Positions 47,138 to 56,572 of a stretch of DNA of 64,000 nucleotides are shown one piece after another. Position numbers and translations under genes: made by a program. Under the pieces are notes generated by a model. That model was not told the DNA's origin. It did not search any database and saw nothing but the letters and a program-made list of their open reading frames with translations. Each line of letters begins with the position of its first letter. Position 1 is the stretch's first letter. Source of the DNA: Campylobacter showae (GTDB lineage: Bacteria > Campylobacterota > Campylobacteria > Campylobacterales > Campylobacteraceae); contig NZ_UWOK01000001.1 in the NCBI RefSeq assembly GCF_900573985.1, positions 806,001-870,000 on the forward strand, given 5' to 3'.

Positions 47138-47187
47138 GTTAAAATTTTGCGTAGGCTAGACGGATGGTCTGCCGAGCAAAATTTTAA
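47138..47187. repeat. Second hairpin with the same AAAATTTTGC arms before fabI
   Basis: Perfect arms GTTAAAATTTTGC (47138-47150) and GCAAAATTTTAAC (47175-47187). They enclose a 24-base loop with its own small stem. The reverse complement of the loop contains CCGTCTAGCCTAC, close to CCGCCTAGTCTAGC at 47027-47040 beside the first hairpin. The region therefore looks like a partly inverted duplication. Confidence 0.65.
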
Positions 47188-48057
<870 letters not shown>

Positions 48058-48070
48058 TCTACTGATATAA

Positions 48071-48104
48071 ATTTGGCGGGGACGACTCGCCAAATCCTTC
48101 TTTT
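48071..48104 (+). terminator. Terminator after fabI
   Basis: An 8-bp stem ATTTGGCG / CGCCAAAT with a 9-base loop, followed by CCTTCTTTT, 14 bases beyond the fabI stop. Confidence 0.75.
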
Positions 48105-48137
48105 AAATTTCATCAAATTTGACCAAAAGGACGCGCG

Positions 48138-48807
48138 ATGAGGTCTTTGGGCGAGCTTATAGACACAAATGAGCCGGGCTGGGCGCTAATAGAAGAGTGG
48201 CTAAAAGAGGCCAAAAATGGCTATGAGATTTTACCGCGTGACGAGGGCAGGGCGCAAAGCGAGCTTTTGGGACTTTGGGTCACTACACGCTCGCCGATGG
48301 GCGCGCTTGTCTACAGCTGCGGCGGTATCGTGGTAGACGGCGGTTGGCTGCGCGTGCTAGGCTCAAGATGTGAACGGATGAAGCGCGGAATTTATAGCTT
48401 CAACCTTGGCAAAAGCTTTAGCGAGGCTGGGCAGATGCCCATCTATTTGCTCGTGGCGGACGATATTCTGGGTGGATTTTCTTGCGATAAACGGCGGCGC
48501 CTTTGATGGCAAAGCGGGCAACGTCTTTTACTACGCGCCAGATAGCGGCGAATGGGAGGATACGCAGCTTGGCCACTCGCAGTTTTTGTGCTGGGCGCTT
48601 TACGGAGATATATCTAAATTTTACGAGCTTTACCGCTGGGATGGCTGGCGCGATGGCGTGAGTAAATTTAGCCTTGATAGGGTGATGTTTGCCTTGCCGC
48701 CGATACTTTGGCAAGATGCTAATGTAAAACTAAAGCTAAAACAGATGAAAAAAGACGGCATGGACATAGATGAGTACTTTGCTTCTATTTTTAGCGGCGG
48801 CGAGTAA
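48138..48807 (+). pseudogene. DUF2625 family protein gene, frameshifted
   Basis: ATG 48138 (AAAAGGAC ribosome site) opens MRSLGELIDTNEPGWALIEEWLKEA, ARAQSELLGLWVTTRSPMGA and YLLVADDILGGF, all typical of DUF2625. The frame then breaks at a TTTT run (48477-48480). The family sequence resumes one base on as LAINGGAFDGKAGNVFYYAPD and WALYGDISKFYELYRWDGW, to 48807. Removing one T gives GGFLAINGGAF and a whole protein of about 222 residues. Function of the family is unknown. The extra base may be a real mutation or a sequence error. Confidence 0.8.
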
Positions 48808-48961
48808 ATTTCCAAATTTGGCTGGAACTAACATAGGCTCTTACCGCACGCGTCTTTATAGTCGATCGTTCACTAGTGCGGTCGCTAAAATTTGCCGCGC
48901 GAGTTAATAAATTTAAACAAATATCCTAAAATAACCGTAAATAATTTTTGAAGGATTTTTC

Positions 48962-49987
48962 ATGCAAAGCTTGCTTTTCTCGCCGCTAAAAATCGGCGAT
49001 CTAGAGATCAAAAACCGCATCGTGATGCCGCCGATGTGTATGTACAAGGCTAAAAACGAAAACGGCCTACCTAGGTGCTTTCACCGCTTGCATTACGCCG
49101 CTCGCGCGCTAGGAGGCGTCGGGCTTATCATCGTCGAGGCCACGGCTGCCGAGCCTAGAGGTAGGATCACGAGCCGCGATCTAGGGCTGTGGAACGACGA
49201 GCAGCTAGAGGCGCACGCCAGGCTCGTCAAAGAGTGCGTCAAATACGGCGCCGCAATGGCCGTCCAGCTCGCGCATGCCGGCAGAAAAAGCGAGTGCGAG
49301 GGGCTGATCGCGCCTAGCGCTCTGAAATTTAGCGAGAGTTGCAAAACGCCGAGGCAGATGAGCGCGGACGACATTGTTGCGGTCAAGCAAGCTTTCGTTC
49401 AGGCTGCGATTAGAGCCCAGCGCGCAGGATACACCGCGATCGAGATCCATGCCGCGCACGGTTATCTCATCAGCGAATTTCTCTCGCCCGGGATTAACCT
49501 GCGAGACGACGAATACGGCGGGAGCTTCGAAAACCGCACGAGATTTCTAAAAGAAATTTTAACCGAAATAAAAGTCGCGGTACAAATCCCCGTCGGAGTG
49601 CGCATAAGCGCGGAAAGTTGGGTGAAGGGCGACTGGAGCCTAGAGGATAGCGTGCGGCTAGCAAAAGATCTCGAGGCCTTGGGTGCGGCGTTTATCCACG
49701 TCTCGGCGGGCGGATTTTTTGAGCGCACGGATAGCGCGCCTGCGTTTACTCCGCTTTATCAGGCCCGCTACGCTAAGGCCCTAAGGCAGGCGGTTGGCAT
49801 CCCAGTGATCGTGGTCGGACTCATCACAAAGGCATCCGAGGGCGAGGCGCTACTACTAGGCGGCGTTTGCGACGCGGTGGCATACGGTAGAGAGCTGCTG
49901 CGAAATCCAAATTTCGCGCAGGCTGCGATGAGCGAGCTAGGGTGCTGTGAGCTGATAGAAAACTCGTATAAAAGGGCGTTTAAGTAA
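48962..49987 (+). CDS. Old Yellow Enzyme family NADH:flavin oxidoreductase
   Basis: A 341-residue FMN-dependent ene-reductase of the YqjM (thermophilic-like) class. LKIGDLEIKNRIVMPPMCMY, VQLAHAGRK, the active-site pair in EIHAAHGYLISEFLSPGIN, GVRISAESW and VAYGRELLRNP are all family hallmarks. The Cys in PMCMY matches the YqjM-class redox-tuning Cys. Such enzymes reduce activated C=C bonds and may help detoxify electrophiles. The physiological substrate is unknown. Monocistronic. Confidence 0.9.
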   Translation: MQSLLFSPLKIGDLEIKNRIVMPPMCMYKAKNENGLPRCFHRLHYAARALGGVGLIIVEATAAEPRGRITSRDLGLWNDEQLEAHARLVKECVKYGAAMAVQLAHAGRKSECEGLIAPSALKFSESCKTPRQMSADDIVAVKQAFVQAAIRAQRAGYTAIEIHAAHGYLISEFLSPGINLRDDEYGGSFENRTRFLKEILTEIKVAVQIPVGVRISAESWVKGDWSLEDSVRLAKDLEALGAAFIHVSAGGFFERTDSAPAFTPLYQARYAKALRQAVGIPVIVVGLITKASEGEALLLGGVCDAVAYGRELLRNPNFAQAAMSELGCCELIENSYKRAFK

Positions 49988-50100
49988 AAAATTACAAGAT
50001 CGCTCGGTATAAATTTGAACTAGTTGCGTCGGCTAAATTTGGAGTAAATTTGAATGGACAACAAGATTGCTTTATTGAAGTAAGATAAAAACGACTTTTA

Positions 50101-51052
50101 TTAATCCTTATCGACTAAAAATAAAGCCGAATTTTGCCTATAAATGTCTATATCGTCTTCAAATTTACGCTTTGCGCTAAGAGGCGATAAGATGATTAGA
50201 TCTGGGAACCATCTTTTGGCTAGCATCAGTAGCATTTTATCGCTAGTGACGCTAAACTCGATCTTCGTCCAGCCGTTTGGTAAAGGGTCGTCCGAGATCT
50301 TTTGTGATTTGAAAAATCTTTTTTGCGCGAAGTATTTACGCGCACCCGGCGATACGGCGACTGCGGCTGGGTAGGGCGCGACCTTGTAGCCGTCCCAAAA
50401 GGTCTCAGAGTTTTTGATGAAATTTAGTGTATATTCGTCGGCGTAAAAGGTTTTGATCGAGATTTTTACATCCTCGATAAAGGCTGCTCGCAGTACCTCA
50501 AAGCCGTTGTTTTCCGTCTCAGAGCTTCTCAGAGTGGCTACTTGCCAGTTGCCTTTGCAGTAGATTAGCTTTAGGATTTTGACTTCGCAGAGGCGGCGCC
50601 CGAGGTATTTTAGCGCACAGTATCTTTTAAATTTGATCGCTTTTTGCAGCGCAGCGAAAGTACGAAGATTTGGGGTGTTTTCATGCGGACTACCCTTGAT
50701 AAGAAAGATTTCGGCTAGCTCTTTGGCTAGCTTGTCGTCCACTTTTTTGTGCGTCGGGGGCAAAAATTTAGCAAAGCCGGGGTTGATGACGTGTAGTAGG
50801 TCGATGAGCTTTTCACTCTCGTTTTGGTGCTTATTGGGCATCATAAAAGGCTTAAAAAGCTCGCCGTTTTTGCACACGTAGCTGCTTTAGGATGTGTTCC
50901 TTGCCGAAAAAGGCCTTTAAATCCTCCATATAGCGCCTCAGCGTGCGCTCGCTTAGGCCGCTTTTGGCACAGTAGGCCTTTAACGCGACCTCTCTGCCGC
51001 TTGCTAGCTCTTTTAAAAGCTCTAAGATTTCAAATACTTTTTTATTCGCCAT
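50101..51052 (-). pseudogene. WYL-type transcription regulator gene, frameshifted
   Basis: ATG 51052 (AAGG ribosome site) opens an N-terminal winged-helix part: VFEILELLKELASGREVALKAYCAKSGLSERTLRRYMEDLKAFFG. After KQLRVQ the frame breaks at an AAAAA run (about 50868-50872). A domain of about 250 residues follows one base on (NGELFKPFMMPNKHQ..., to 50101). With A4 instead of A5 the join reads LRVQNGELFKPF. The architecture fits HTH plus WYL-like ligand domain regulators, though the WYL triplet itself is not obvious. It lies next to the DASS transporter and lyase genes and may control them. Total about 316 residues. Confidence 0.65.
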
Positions 51053-51106
51053 ATTCTGCCTTAAATTTACGGGCAAGTTTGCATCTCGCCCGTAAATTTG
51101 TAAATT

Positions 51107-52510
51107 TTACCAAAGGCCTAGCACCTTCCACCAAACTCCGCCTATTATAGTCCAGATAAATAAATTTATCAGCGTCGTTATAAAGCCTAGCCGCCACCAT
51201 TCGTTTTGCGTAACGTATCCTGCGCCGAAGATTATCGGTCCGGGCGCTCCGCCGTAGTGCGTGATAGGCATCATCAAATTTGAAGCGTAGGCAAAGGCTA
51301 GAGCTACGAAAACAGGACTAGCTCCCGCAGCTATCGCAACCGCGCCGAATGCCGAATACATCGCCGTTATGTGTGCAGTGAGGCTGGCAAACATATAGTG
51401 TGAATAAACGTAAATAAGCAGCAAAATAGCTAGCACGCTCATCCAGCCAAATCCGCTCATACCGCCCGAAACCCAGGCCGAAAACCACTTTATAAAACCT
51501 GTTTTGTTTAGGCCACCGGCTAACGTGATGAGCGCGCCCATCCAGATGAGCGTATCCCACGCGCCTTTTTCGCCAGTAACGTCCTTCCACTCGAGCACGC
51601 CGCATATCATCATCACGCACACGGCCATGAGTCCTACGGTCGTGGCGTTTAGACCCGTTAGCCCGCCCGTAGCCCAGAGCACTAAAGAGCCCGCAAAAAC
51701 ACCCAGCATCAGCTTTTCGCCTCTGCTCATCGGCCCCATCGCGGCTAGCTCGCGCGCGGCTATGGCCTTGCCTTCAGGAAAGGCATTGATCTGCGGCGGG
51801 TAAATTTTATAAAGCACTAGCGGGATAACGACGAGCGAACAGACAGCCGGAACTATAGCGCCAAGCGCCCAGAGCGTCCACGATATCTCGACGCTAAAGG
51901 CCGAGAGCGCAAGCGATGCGATGAGAGGGTTGCCCGCCATCGAGGTTAAAAACATGCCGTTTGTTATCGTATTGCCTTGCCAAAGCGTCTGCATGAAAAA
52001 CGCCCGGCTTTTTTGCGGCTACCTTCGTCAGGCTCGCTGCCAAGGGCCTTTGAGAGCGAATTTACGATGGGAAACATTATCCCGCCCGCTCTAGCTCCCG
52101 AACTTGGCATCGCGGGACTAATGACGGCGTCGCTGATAACTATCGCATATCCTAACTTTAGCGCACTGTCGCCTAGAATTGAGATGATTTTATATGCTAT
52201 TCGCCGTCCAAGACCGGTTTTTATGAAGCCTCGCGCGATCATATAGGCTGCGACGATGAGCCATATCGTCGTACTGGCAAAGCCGCTAAGGGCCTTCCGC
52301 GGGCTTCAAGACCTTGGTTAGTATCGCGACCGTGACGCCGATCATCGCTACTGCTCCGATAGGCAAGGGCTGCAAAATCAGCCCCAAAATCGTCGCCAAA
52401 ACGATAGCGAAGAGATGCCAGCCCTCCTTGCTCACACCCTCAGGATTTGGCGAGAACCACACCGCAAGCCCGATGATGATTATTGCCAGGGCTTTTACTG
52501 CGTTATTCAT
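51107..52510 (-). pseudogene. DASS-family dicarboxylate/anion transporter gene, two frameshifts
   Basis: A divalent anion:sodium symporter of about 467 residues in three frames. Part 1 starts ATG 52510 (AVKALAIIIIGLAVWFSPNP) and breaks after LKPAE near 52295, where one extra G in AAGGCCC blocks ALSGFASTTIW. Part 2 (ARGFIKTGLGRRIAYKIISI...SRKKAGRF) breaks at a T5 run near 52000, where T6 would give RFFMQTLWQGNTITNGMF. Part 3 runs to 51107 and ends in the family's ITHYGGAPGPIIFGAGYV and WWRLGF. The class takes up succinate, malate, tartrate or citrate. The two indels cancel in frame. True decay or sequencing error. Confidence 0.8.
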
Positions 52511-52882
52511 TTTAGACCTTTCTTTTTTTGTTTTAAATTTGCGCTTTGTTTTTTTGCAAAATTTGAACTCAAATTTGACTTTTTATACGCTTTTATTCGC
52601 GGCAAATTGACAGCTTGCTAAATTTAACCGCCTTAGTACGAAACCTTCTCTTGTAAAGGCGGGCTACTAAATTTTACGGTTTAAATTTAGTAGCCAAAAT
52701 TTGTCGCCTGGATTTCGCAACTCAAATTTGCGTCGCTTAGATTAAGGCTAAATTTGACGAGCTAGCCGCTGTGTCTACTTGTTCAAATTTAGCCGCATTT
52801 TTACCGAGCTAGAGCGCAAATTTACCGCCCTTTCCGCGAAGTTAAATTTTGCTAAAACGCTTACTACCGAGTCATATTTGCC
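52511..52882. other. Spacer rich in AAATTT
   Basis: A 372-bp gap in which I count twelve copies of the hexamer AAATTT, mostly within CAAATTTG- or TAAATTTA-like contexts. No gene or RNA was recognised. Confidence 0.6.
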
Positions 52883-54238
52883 TTATTTTACATAGCTTTT
52901 ACTATCTTCTATCACGCGGTCTACGAATGTCGCGTTTAGGCCGACGTATTTTTCCGGGTCCATGATCTCCTCGAGCTGCACTCTGGTGAAGTGCTTTGCT
53001 ACCTCTTCGCGCTCGAGCAGGTCGTCGATGACTGGTTTACCATCGGTAAAAGCCTTCATGCAGACTTCGTAAACGATCTCGTGAGCACTCATCCTGCCTA
53101 GCTTTTCGCCCAGATGCAGCATCACGGCTTCGCTTAGCATTGCGCCCTTTAGCGCGCCCAAATTTCGCTTCATGTTTTGCGGATAGACGATGAGATTTTC
53201 TAGGATGTCGTTTATCTTTTCAAGCGCGCCTGCAAGGTGGATGGATGACTTTGGTATCGCGTCCCACTCGACTGCTTCGCACCCCCAGTCGCGCTCGTTT
53301 TCGCATTCCATAGCCTCCACCATCAAAGGAGCCTGAGCACGCACAATCTTAGTCAGTGCGATGACGCCCTCGCAGACCTGAGGATTGCGCTTATGCGGCA
53401 TCGTAGAGCTACCGACTTTGCCCATAAAAAACGGCTCTTCAACCTCACAAATCTCGGTGCGCTGGAGGCTTAAGATCTCTCGCGCTATACGCCCGATCGT
53501 GCCTGCGATGATGGCTAGCGTCGAGACATACTCGGCCATGTGGTCGCGGCTAGGGTGCCATGAAATCACCGGTACGTTTAGCCCCAGATCATCCATCATT
53601 AGCTTTTGCATCTCCAGCCCCTTGCCTTCTTGCGATGCTAGCGTGCCAACGGCGCCTGAGAGCTGTCCTACTAGTACGCGAGGAGCGATTTCCTTTAGCC
53701 TATCTAGGCTACGCCTAATCTTCTGTGCCCACATCGCCGTTTTGAAGCCAAACGTGATAGGTAGCGCGTGAATAACGTGCGTGCGACCCGCCATGACGGT
53801 GTTTTTGTATTTTTCGCTGATCTTTAGCGTCTCGTCGTAGGTTTTTTCGAGTAGTTTTTTAAGAAGCGCTATAGCTTCGCGGATTTGCAGCACCATGCCG
53901 TTGTCCATTATGTCCTGGCTGGTCGCGCCCCAGTGTACGAACTCGCCGCTATCGTCGTCAAAGACTTTCTTAAACTCTTTTAAAAGCGGCACGATAGTGA
54001 TTGAACTTTTGTAATTTTCTCCGATCGCGTCTAGATCGACTAACTCTGCACGGGCAAATTTAGTTATCTGCTCGGCGCGCCTAGGCTCGATGATGCCCAG
54101 CTTTGCTTGCGCTCTAGCTAGTGCAGCCTCGGTGTCCAGCCACTTTTGTACCTTATTTTCGTCGCTAAATATCTTTCTCATATCCTCGCTAACAAACATT
54201 ACTCTAAAAACTCTGCTGTCAAGCGTTCCTGATGTCAT
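52883..54238 (-). CDS. Adenylosuccinate-lyase-like fumarase-superfamily lyase
   Basis: A 451-residue enzyme of the fumarase/aspartase superfamily, which releases fumarate (or a related acid) by beta-elimination. The signature GSSTMPHKRNP is intact. VHWGATSQDIMDNG and AGRTHVIHALPITFG are the first two conserved regions. The overall sequence is nearest adenylosuccinate lyase/carboxymuconate cycloisomerase types. It starts TSGTLDSRVFRVMF.., unlike the PurB I recall from C. jejuni. Its place beside a dicarboxylate-type transporter and a regulator suggests catabolic use of a succinyl compound, with fumarate as product for respiration. The purine role (purB) remains possible. Confidence 0.8.
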   Translation of the reverse strand: MTSGTLDSRVFRVMFVSEDMRKIFSDENKVQKWLDTEAALARAQAKLGIIEPRRAEQITKFARAELVDLDAIGENYKSSITIVPLLKEFKKVFDDDSGEFVHWGATSQDIMDNGMVLQIREAIALLKKLLEKTYDETLKISEKYKNTVMAGRTHVIHALPITFGFKTAMWAQKIRRSLDRLKEIAPRVLVGQLSGAVGTLASQEGKGLEMQKLMMDDLGLNVPVISWHPSRDHMAEYVSTLAIIAGTIGRIAREILSLQRTEICEVEEPFFMGKVGSSTMPHKRNPQVCEGVIALTKIVRAQAPLMVEAMECENERDWGCEAVEWDAIPKSSIHLAGALEKINDILENLIVYPQNMKRNLGALKGAMLSEAVMLHLGEKLGRMSAHEIVYEVCMKAFTDGKPVIDDLLEREEVAKHFTRVQLEEIMDPEKYVGLNATFVDRVIEDSKSYVK

Positions 54239-54718
54239 CTTGTCCTCCTATGGATAAAAATTTGATTTGACGAAATTTTAGCAAGGCATTTTGACAGAAT
54301 TTGACCGTTAAAATTTAAATATCAAATTTAGTCTGAAAATATAAGCTTAGTAAAAAATTAAGTAGTTAAATTTTGGCGAAAAGATAAGCCGTTACGGTCA
54401 ACTTTAATGCGTTGCAAGCAAGACTTTACATTTAACTTAAATAAATTAGGCCGCTAGGCTGGTGTGAGTTAGCGGGCGCTTTTGAGTGTCGTCGATATTT
54501 TGGCGACAGTTTGCGCAAGGATTTAATAAACGGCTCTCTATTTTTTAGTTTAGTGTGTTTTGATGTCGTTAGTTTATTTATTTAAATTTTGTATATTTTT
54601 TACTGCCTTTAGTTTACATAATTTTATCGCGCAGATTTATGTTTACATCAAATTTTGTTGCGGCGATTTGGGTTGGTTTTTATTAAATTTAAAAAATAGC
54701 AAGCAAAAAACGGATATA
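54239..54718. other. Gene-free stretch between tonB and the lyase gene
   Basis: AT-rich. A 64-codon plus-strand frame at 54560-54754 runs through the tonB terminator and is not credible. TTGACCGT near 54299 and ACGGTCAA near 54394 form an 8-bp inverted repeat, probably by chance. The region should contain the lyase promoter. Confidence 0.45.
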
Positions 54719-54749
54719 AAATTTAAGCCGCAAAAACGGCTTAAATTTA
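54719..54749 (-). terminator. Terminator of exbB-exbD-tonB
   Basis: Stem AATTTAAGCCG / CGGCTTAAATT with a CAAAAA loop, overlapping the tonB stop codon. It is followed on the minus strand by TTTTAT. Confidence 0.75.
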
Positions 54750-55592
54750 CGTAAGTTTGTAGCTAACCGGAATTTTGATGACGTAGTCGCGATCAAGCGT
54801 CGGAAAGTCCGGTGCGGCGCGGTTTATGAGCTCGACTGCGGCCTCGTCTAGCGTCTCGTAGCCCGAGCTTTTTATCACTTTTACGTCGCGGACGGTGCCG
54901 TCTTTTTTGTATAAAAAGCTAACCTCTACGACGCCCTGATGGCGCATTTTTTGCGCGCGTTTAGGATATTTGTGGTGCTTTTGTATCGCCTTTTGGATTT
55001 TAGAAAATCTCTCGTCGCCGGCTGATGTCGCGAAGTTAAATTCTCCGACGGTTTCCGCTCCGCTAGGCGGTAAATTTGATTTTATATTCGAGCTTGGGGC
55101 GCTGCTTGGCTGTGCCGAAGACGGTGCAGGGGTAGGCGGCGACGGCTGTGCGGGCGGTGCTATCTGCGCGACTTGCGGTTCCGGCTCCGGTTCAGGCGTT
55201 TTAACCGTTTTTGGCGTAGGTTTAGGCTTTGGCTTTTCAACCGGCTTTTCTATCGGTTTTGGTTTTTCCACAGGCTTTGGCTTTTCTATCGGCTTAGGCG
55301 GCTCAACCGGTTTTGGCGGTTCAGGCGGCGTGACGACAGGTTCTGGCGGAGGAGGCGCAGGCGGTGCCGGAGGCGGCGGGGCAGGCGGAGTTGGTGCCGG
55401 CGGGAGCGGAGCTGCTGGCGGCGTAAAGGTATTTAGCGCTATCTTGACGCTTTTTTCTTCCGGCATCGGTTTTAGCTCTTCGTAAAATTTGATAAAAGAC
55501 CCGATGAGGATAGAGTGCAACAGGATAGAAACACCAAGCCCCGTAAAGCTGGCGCGTCTATTCAGTTGTTGTCGTGATAGCGAAGTTTTCAT
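54747..55592 (-). CDS. tonB: Energy transducer TonB
   Basis: 281 residues. An N-terminal membrane anchor (LGVSILLHSILIGSFI, containing the functional S..H pattern) is followed by a very long Pro-rich spacer. The spacer runs from about residue 55 to 150 with PAPPPP and (V/I)EKPKP repeats and can span the periplasm. A C-terminal TonB domain follows (AIQKHHKYPKRAQKMRHQGVVEVSF, DVKVIKSSGYETLDEAAVELI). It transmits proton-motive force from ExbBD to outer-membrane receptors. The start lies 35 bp inside exbD. Confidence 0.95.
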   Translation of the reverse strand: MKTSLSRQQLNRRASFTGLGVSILLHSILIGSFIKFYEELKPMPEEKSVKIALNTFTPPAAPLPPAPTPPAPPPPAPPAPPPPEPVVTPPEPPKPVEPPKPIEKPKPVEKPKPIEKPVEKPKPKPTPKTVKTPEPEPEPQVAQIAPPAQPSPPTPAPSSAQPSSAPSSNIKSNLPPSGAETVGEFNFATSAGDERFSKIQKAIQKHHKYPKRAQKMRHQGVVEVSFLYKKDGTVRDVKVIKSSGYETLDEAAVELINRAAPDFPTLDRDYVIKIPVSYKLT

Positions 55593-55941
55593 GATTCTTT
55601 TCTTTTAGTATGTCGATAACCTTGATAAACGAGTCGAATTTACTCTCTTTATCGCTTTTGAGTTCTATTAACGTTTCATTTTTTATCTCGTTTAGCTTTT
55701 CTTTCAAATTTTCCTCGGCGATTTTCTCTTCGCCTATGAAAAACTCATTATCTTTATTAATTAAAACAGCGATTTTATCGTTTTCGTCTTGCTTTTTTTC
55801 TGCGCTCTCGCTGTTTGGCAGGTCGATTTTGATATTGCCCTGAGCGATAAAGGTAGAGATGCTAAGCACGATAGCTAGCAAAACGAGCATAATATCTATG
55901 AGTGGGATTACGTTTAATCCCTCTTTTTTAGGCATTCTCAC
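55558..55941 (-). CDS. exbD: Biopolymer transport protein ExbD
   Basis: 127 residues with one membrane helix, VIPLIDIMLVLLAIVLSIST. It holds the essential membrane Asp (IDIML). A periplasmic domain that is Glu/Lys/Asn-rich follows. It forms the ion-driven motor with ExbB for TonB. It overlaps exbB by 14 bp and tonB by 35 bp, indicating tight translational coupling. Confidence 0.93.
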   Translation of the reverse strand: MRMPKKEGLNVIPLIDIMLVLLAIVLSISTFIAQGNIKIDLPNSESAEKKQDENDKIAVLINKDNEFFIGEEKIAEENLKEKLNEIKNETLIELKSDKESKFDSFIKVIDILKEKNHENFAITTTTE

Positions 55942-56356
55942 GTGAAGCCTTGTAGCGGTTTACTAAAACGTCCACTTTTCTCATAAACGCGTTGTAGATC
56001 ATTAGCGTAGGTATCGCGACGATGAGGCCTAGCGCGGTTGCTTTTAGCGCGAGAGATAGGCCGACCATGATGCTTTTAGTGTCGATGCCGCCGCTCATAC
56101 CCATGTCGTAAAAGGTCACCATGATGCCTGCGACCGTACCCAAAAGCCCGATATACGGCGCATTTGAATAAACTATATAAAGCGTTGTTAAATTTCTAGT
56201 TACGCTCTCTTCAAAGTCGTCTTGATTCTTATAATTTTCAAATTTAACGTTTGCGTAAAAGATCAAGCGCTCTATCGTGAGCCATACTACGACAAAGCTC
56301 ATAAGCCCTAAAATACCGATGATAACGTAATCGACGTTGTGTTTGAGAAATTCCAT
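55928..56356 (-). CDS. exbB: TonB-system proton channel protein ExbB
   Basis: A 142-residue MotA/TolQ/ExbB family protein, the short form common in epsilonproteobacteria. Three membrane helices are visible: VIIGILGLMSFVVVWLTI, PYIGLLGTVAGIMVTFY (with the conserved GLLGTV) and ALKATALGLIVAIPTLMIYNAF. It starts at ATG 56356, divergent from the receptor gene. Confidence 0.93.
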   Translation of the reverse strand: MEFLKHNVDYVIIGILGLMSFVVVWLTIERLIFYANVKFENYKNQDDFEESVTRNLTTLYIVYSNAPYIGLLGTVAGIMVTFYDMGMSGGIDTKSIMVGLSLALKATALGLIVAIPTLMIYNAFMRKVDVLVNRYKASRENA

Positions 56357-56386
56357 TTAATGCCTTCTTATAAAATTTGCGCGCCA

Positions 56387-56419
56387 ATTATATCAGATTA
56401 TGGTATTTATTGTCAATAA
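56387..56419 (-). promoter_or_regulatory. exbB promoter with overlapping palindrome
   Basis: On the minus strand TTGACA (56416-56411), 18 bases, then TGATATAAT (TATAAT at 56392-56387). This is an almost consensus vegetative promoter with extended -10. The -35 lies inside the inverted repeat TTATTG-T-CAATAA (56407-56419), a natural repressor site. Fur is the obvious candidate but is unproven. Confidence 0.7.
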
Positions 56420-56435
56420 CGAATAGGCAAGTAAT

Positions 56436-56459
56436 ATTTTAGATAAATTTATCTAAAAT
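56436..56459. promoter_or_regulatory. 24-bp perfect palindrome between exbB and receptor genes
   Basis: ATTTTAGATAAA / TTTATCTAAAAT, a perfect 24-base palindrome centred in the divergent promoter region, about 120 bases before the receptor start. GATAAATTTATC resembles a Fur box core (GATAAT-type), so an iron-responsive operator is likely. It could also be a transcription-stop-like or other operator structure. Confidence 0.6.
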
Positions 56460-56572
56460 TTAGTCTTAGTATTGTAATATTCGTTTTCAAGATTTGAGCG
56501 GATTAAAGAAAACAAAATTTAAATATTTTTATAAATCGGCGCAAATTTTCGTAAATTTAAAGAGGAGAAAAA

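Noticed and set aside
54560-54754. Plus-strand frame of 64 codons
   Set aside because: It has no ribosome site, an AT-rich composition, and runs through the tonB terminator and stop.
54970-55485. Long Gly-rich plus-strand frame opposite tonB
   Set aside because: It is the mirror of the Pro-rich TonB spacer; Pro codons read backwards give Gly.
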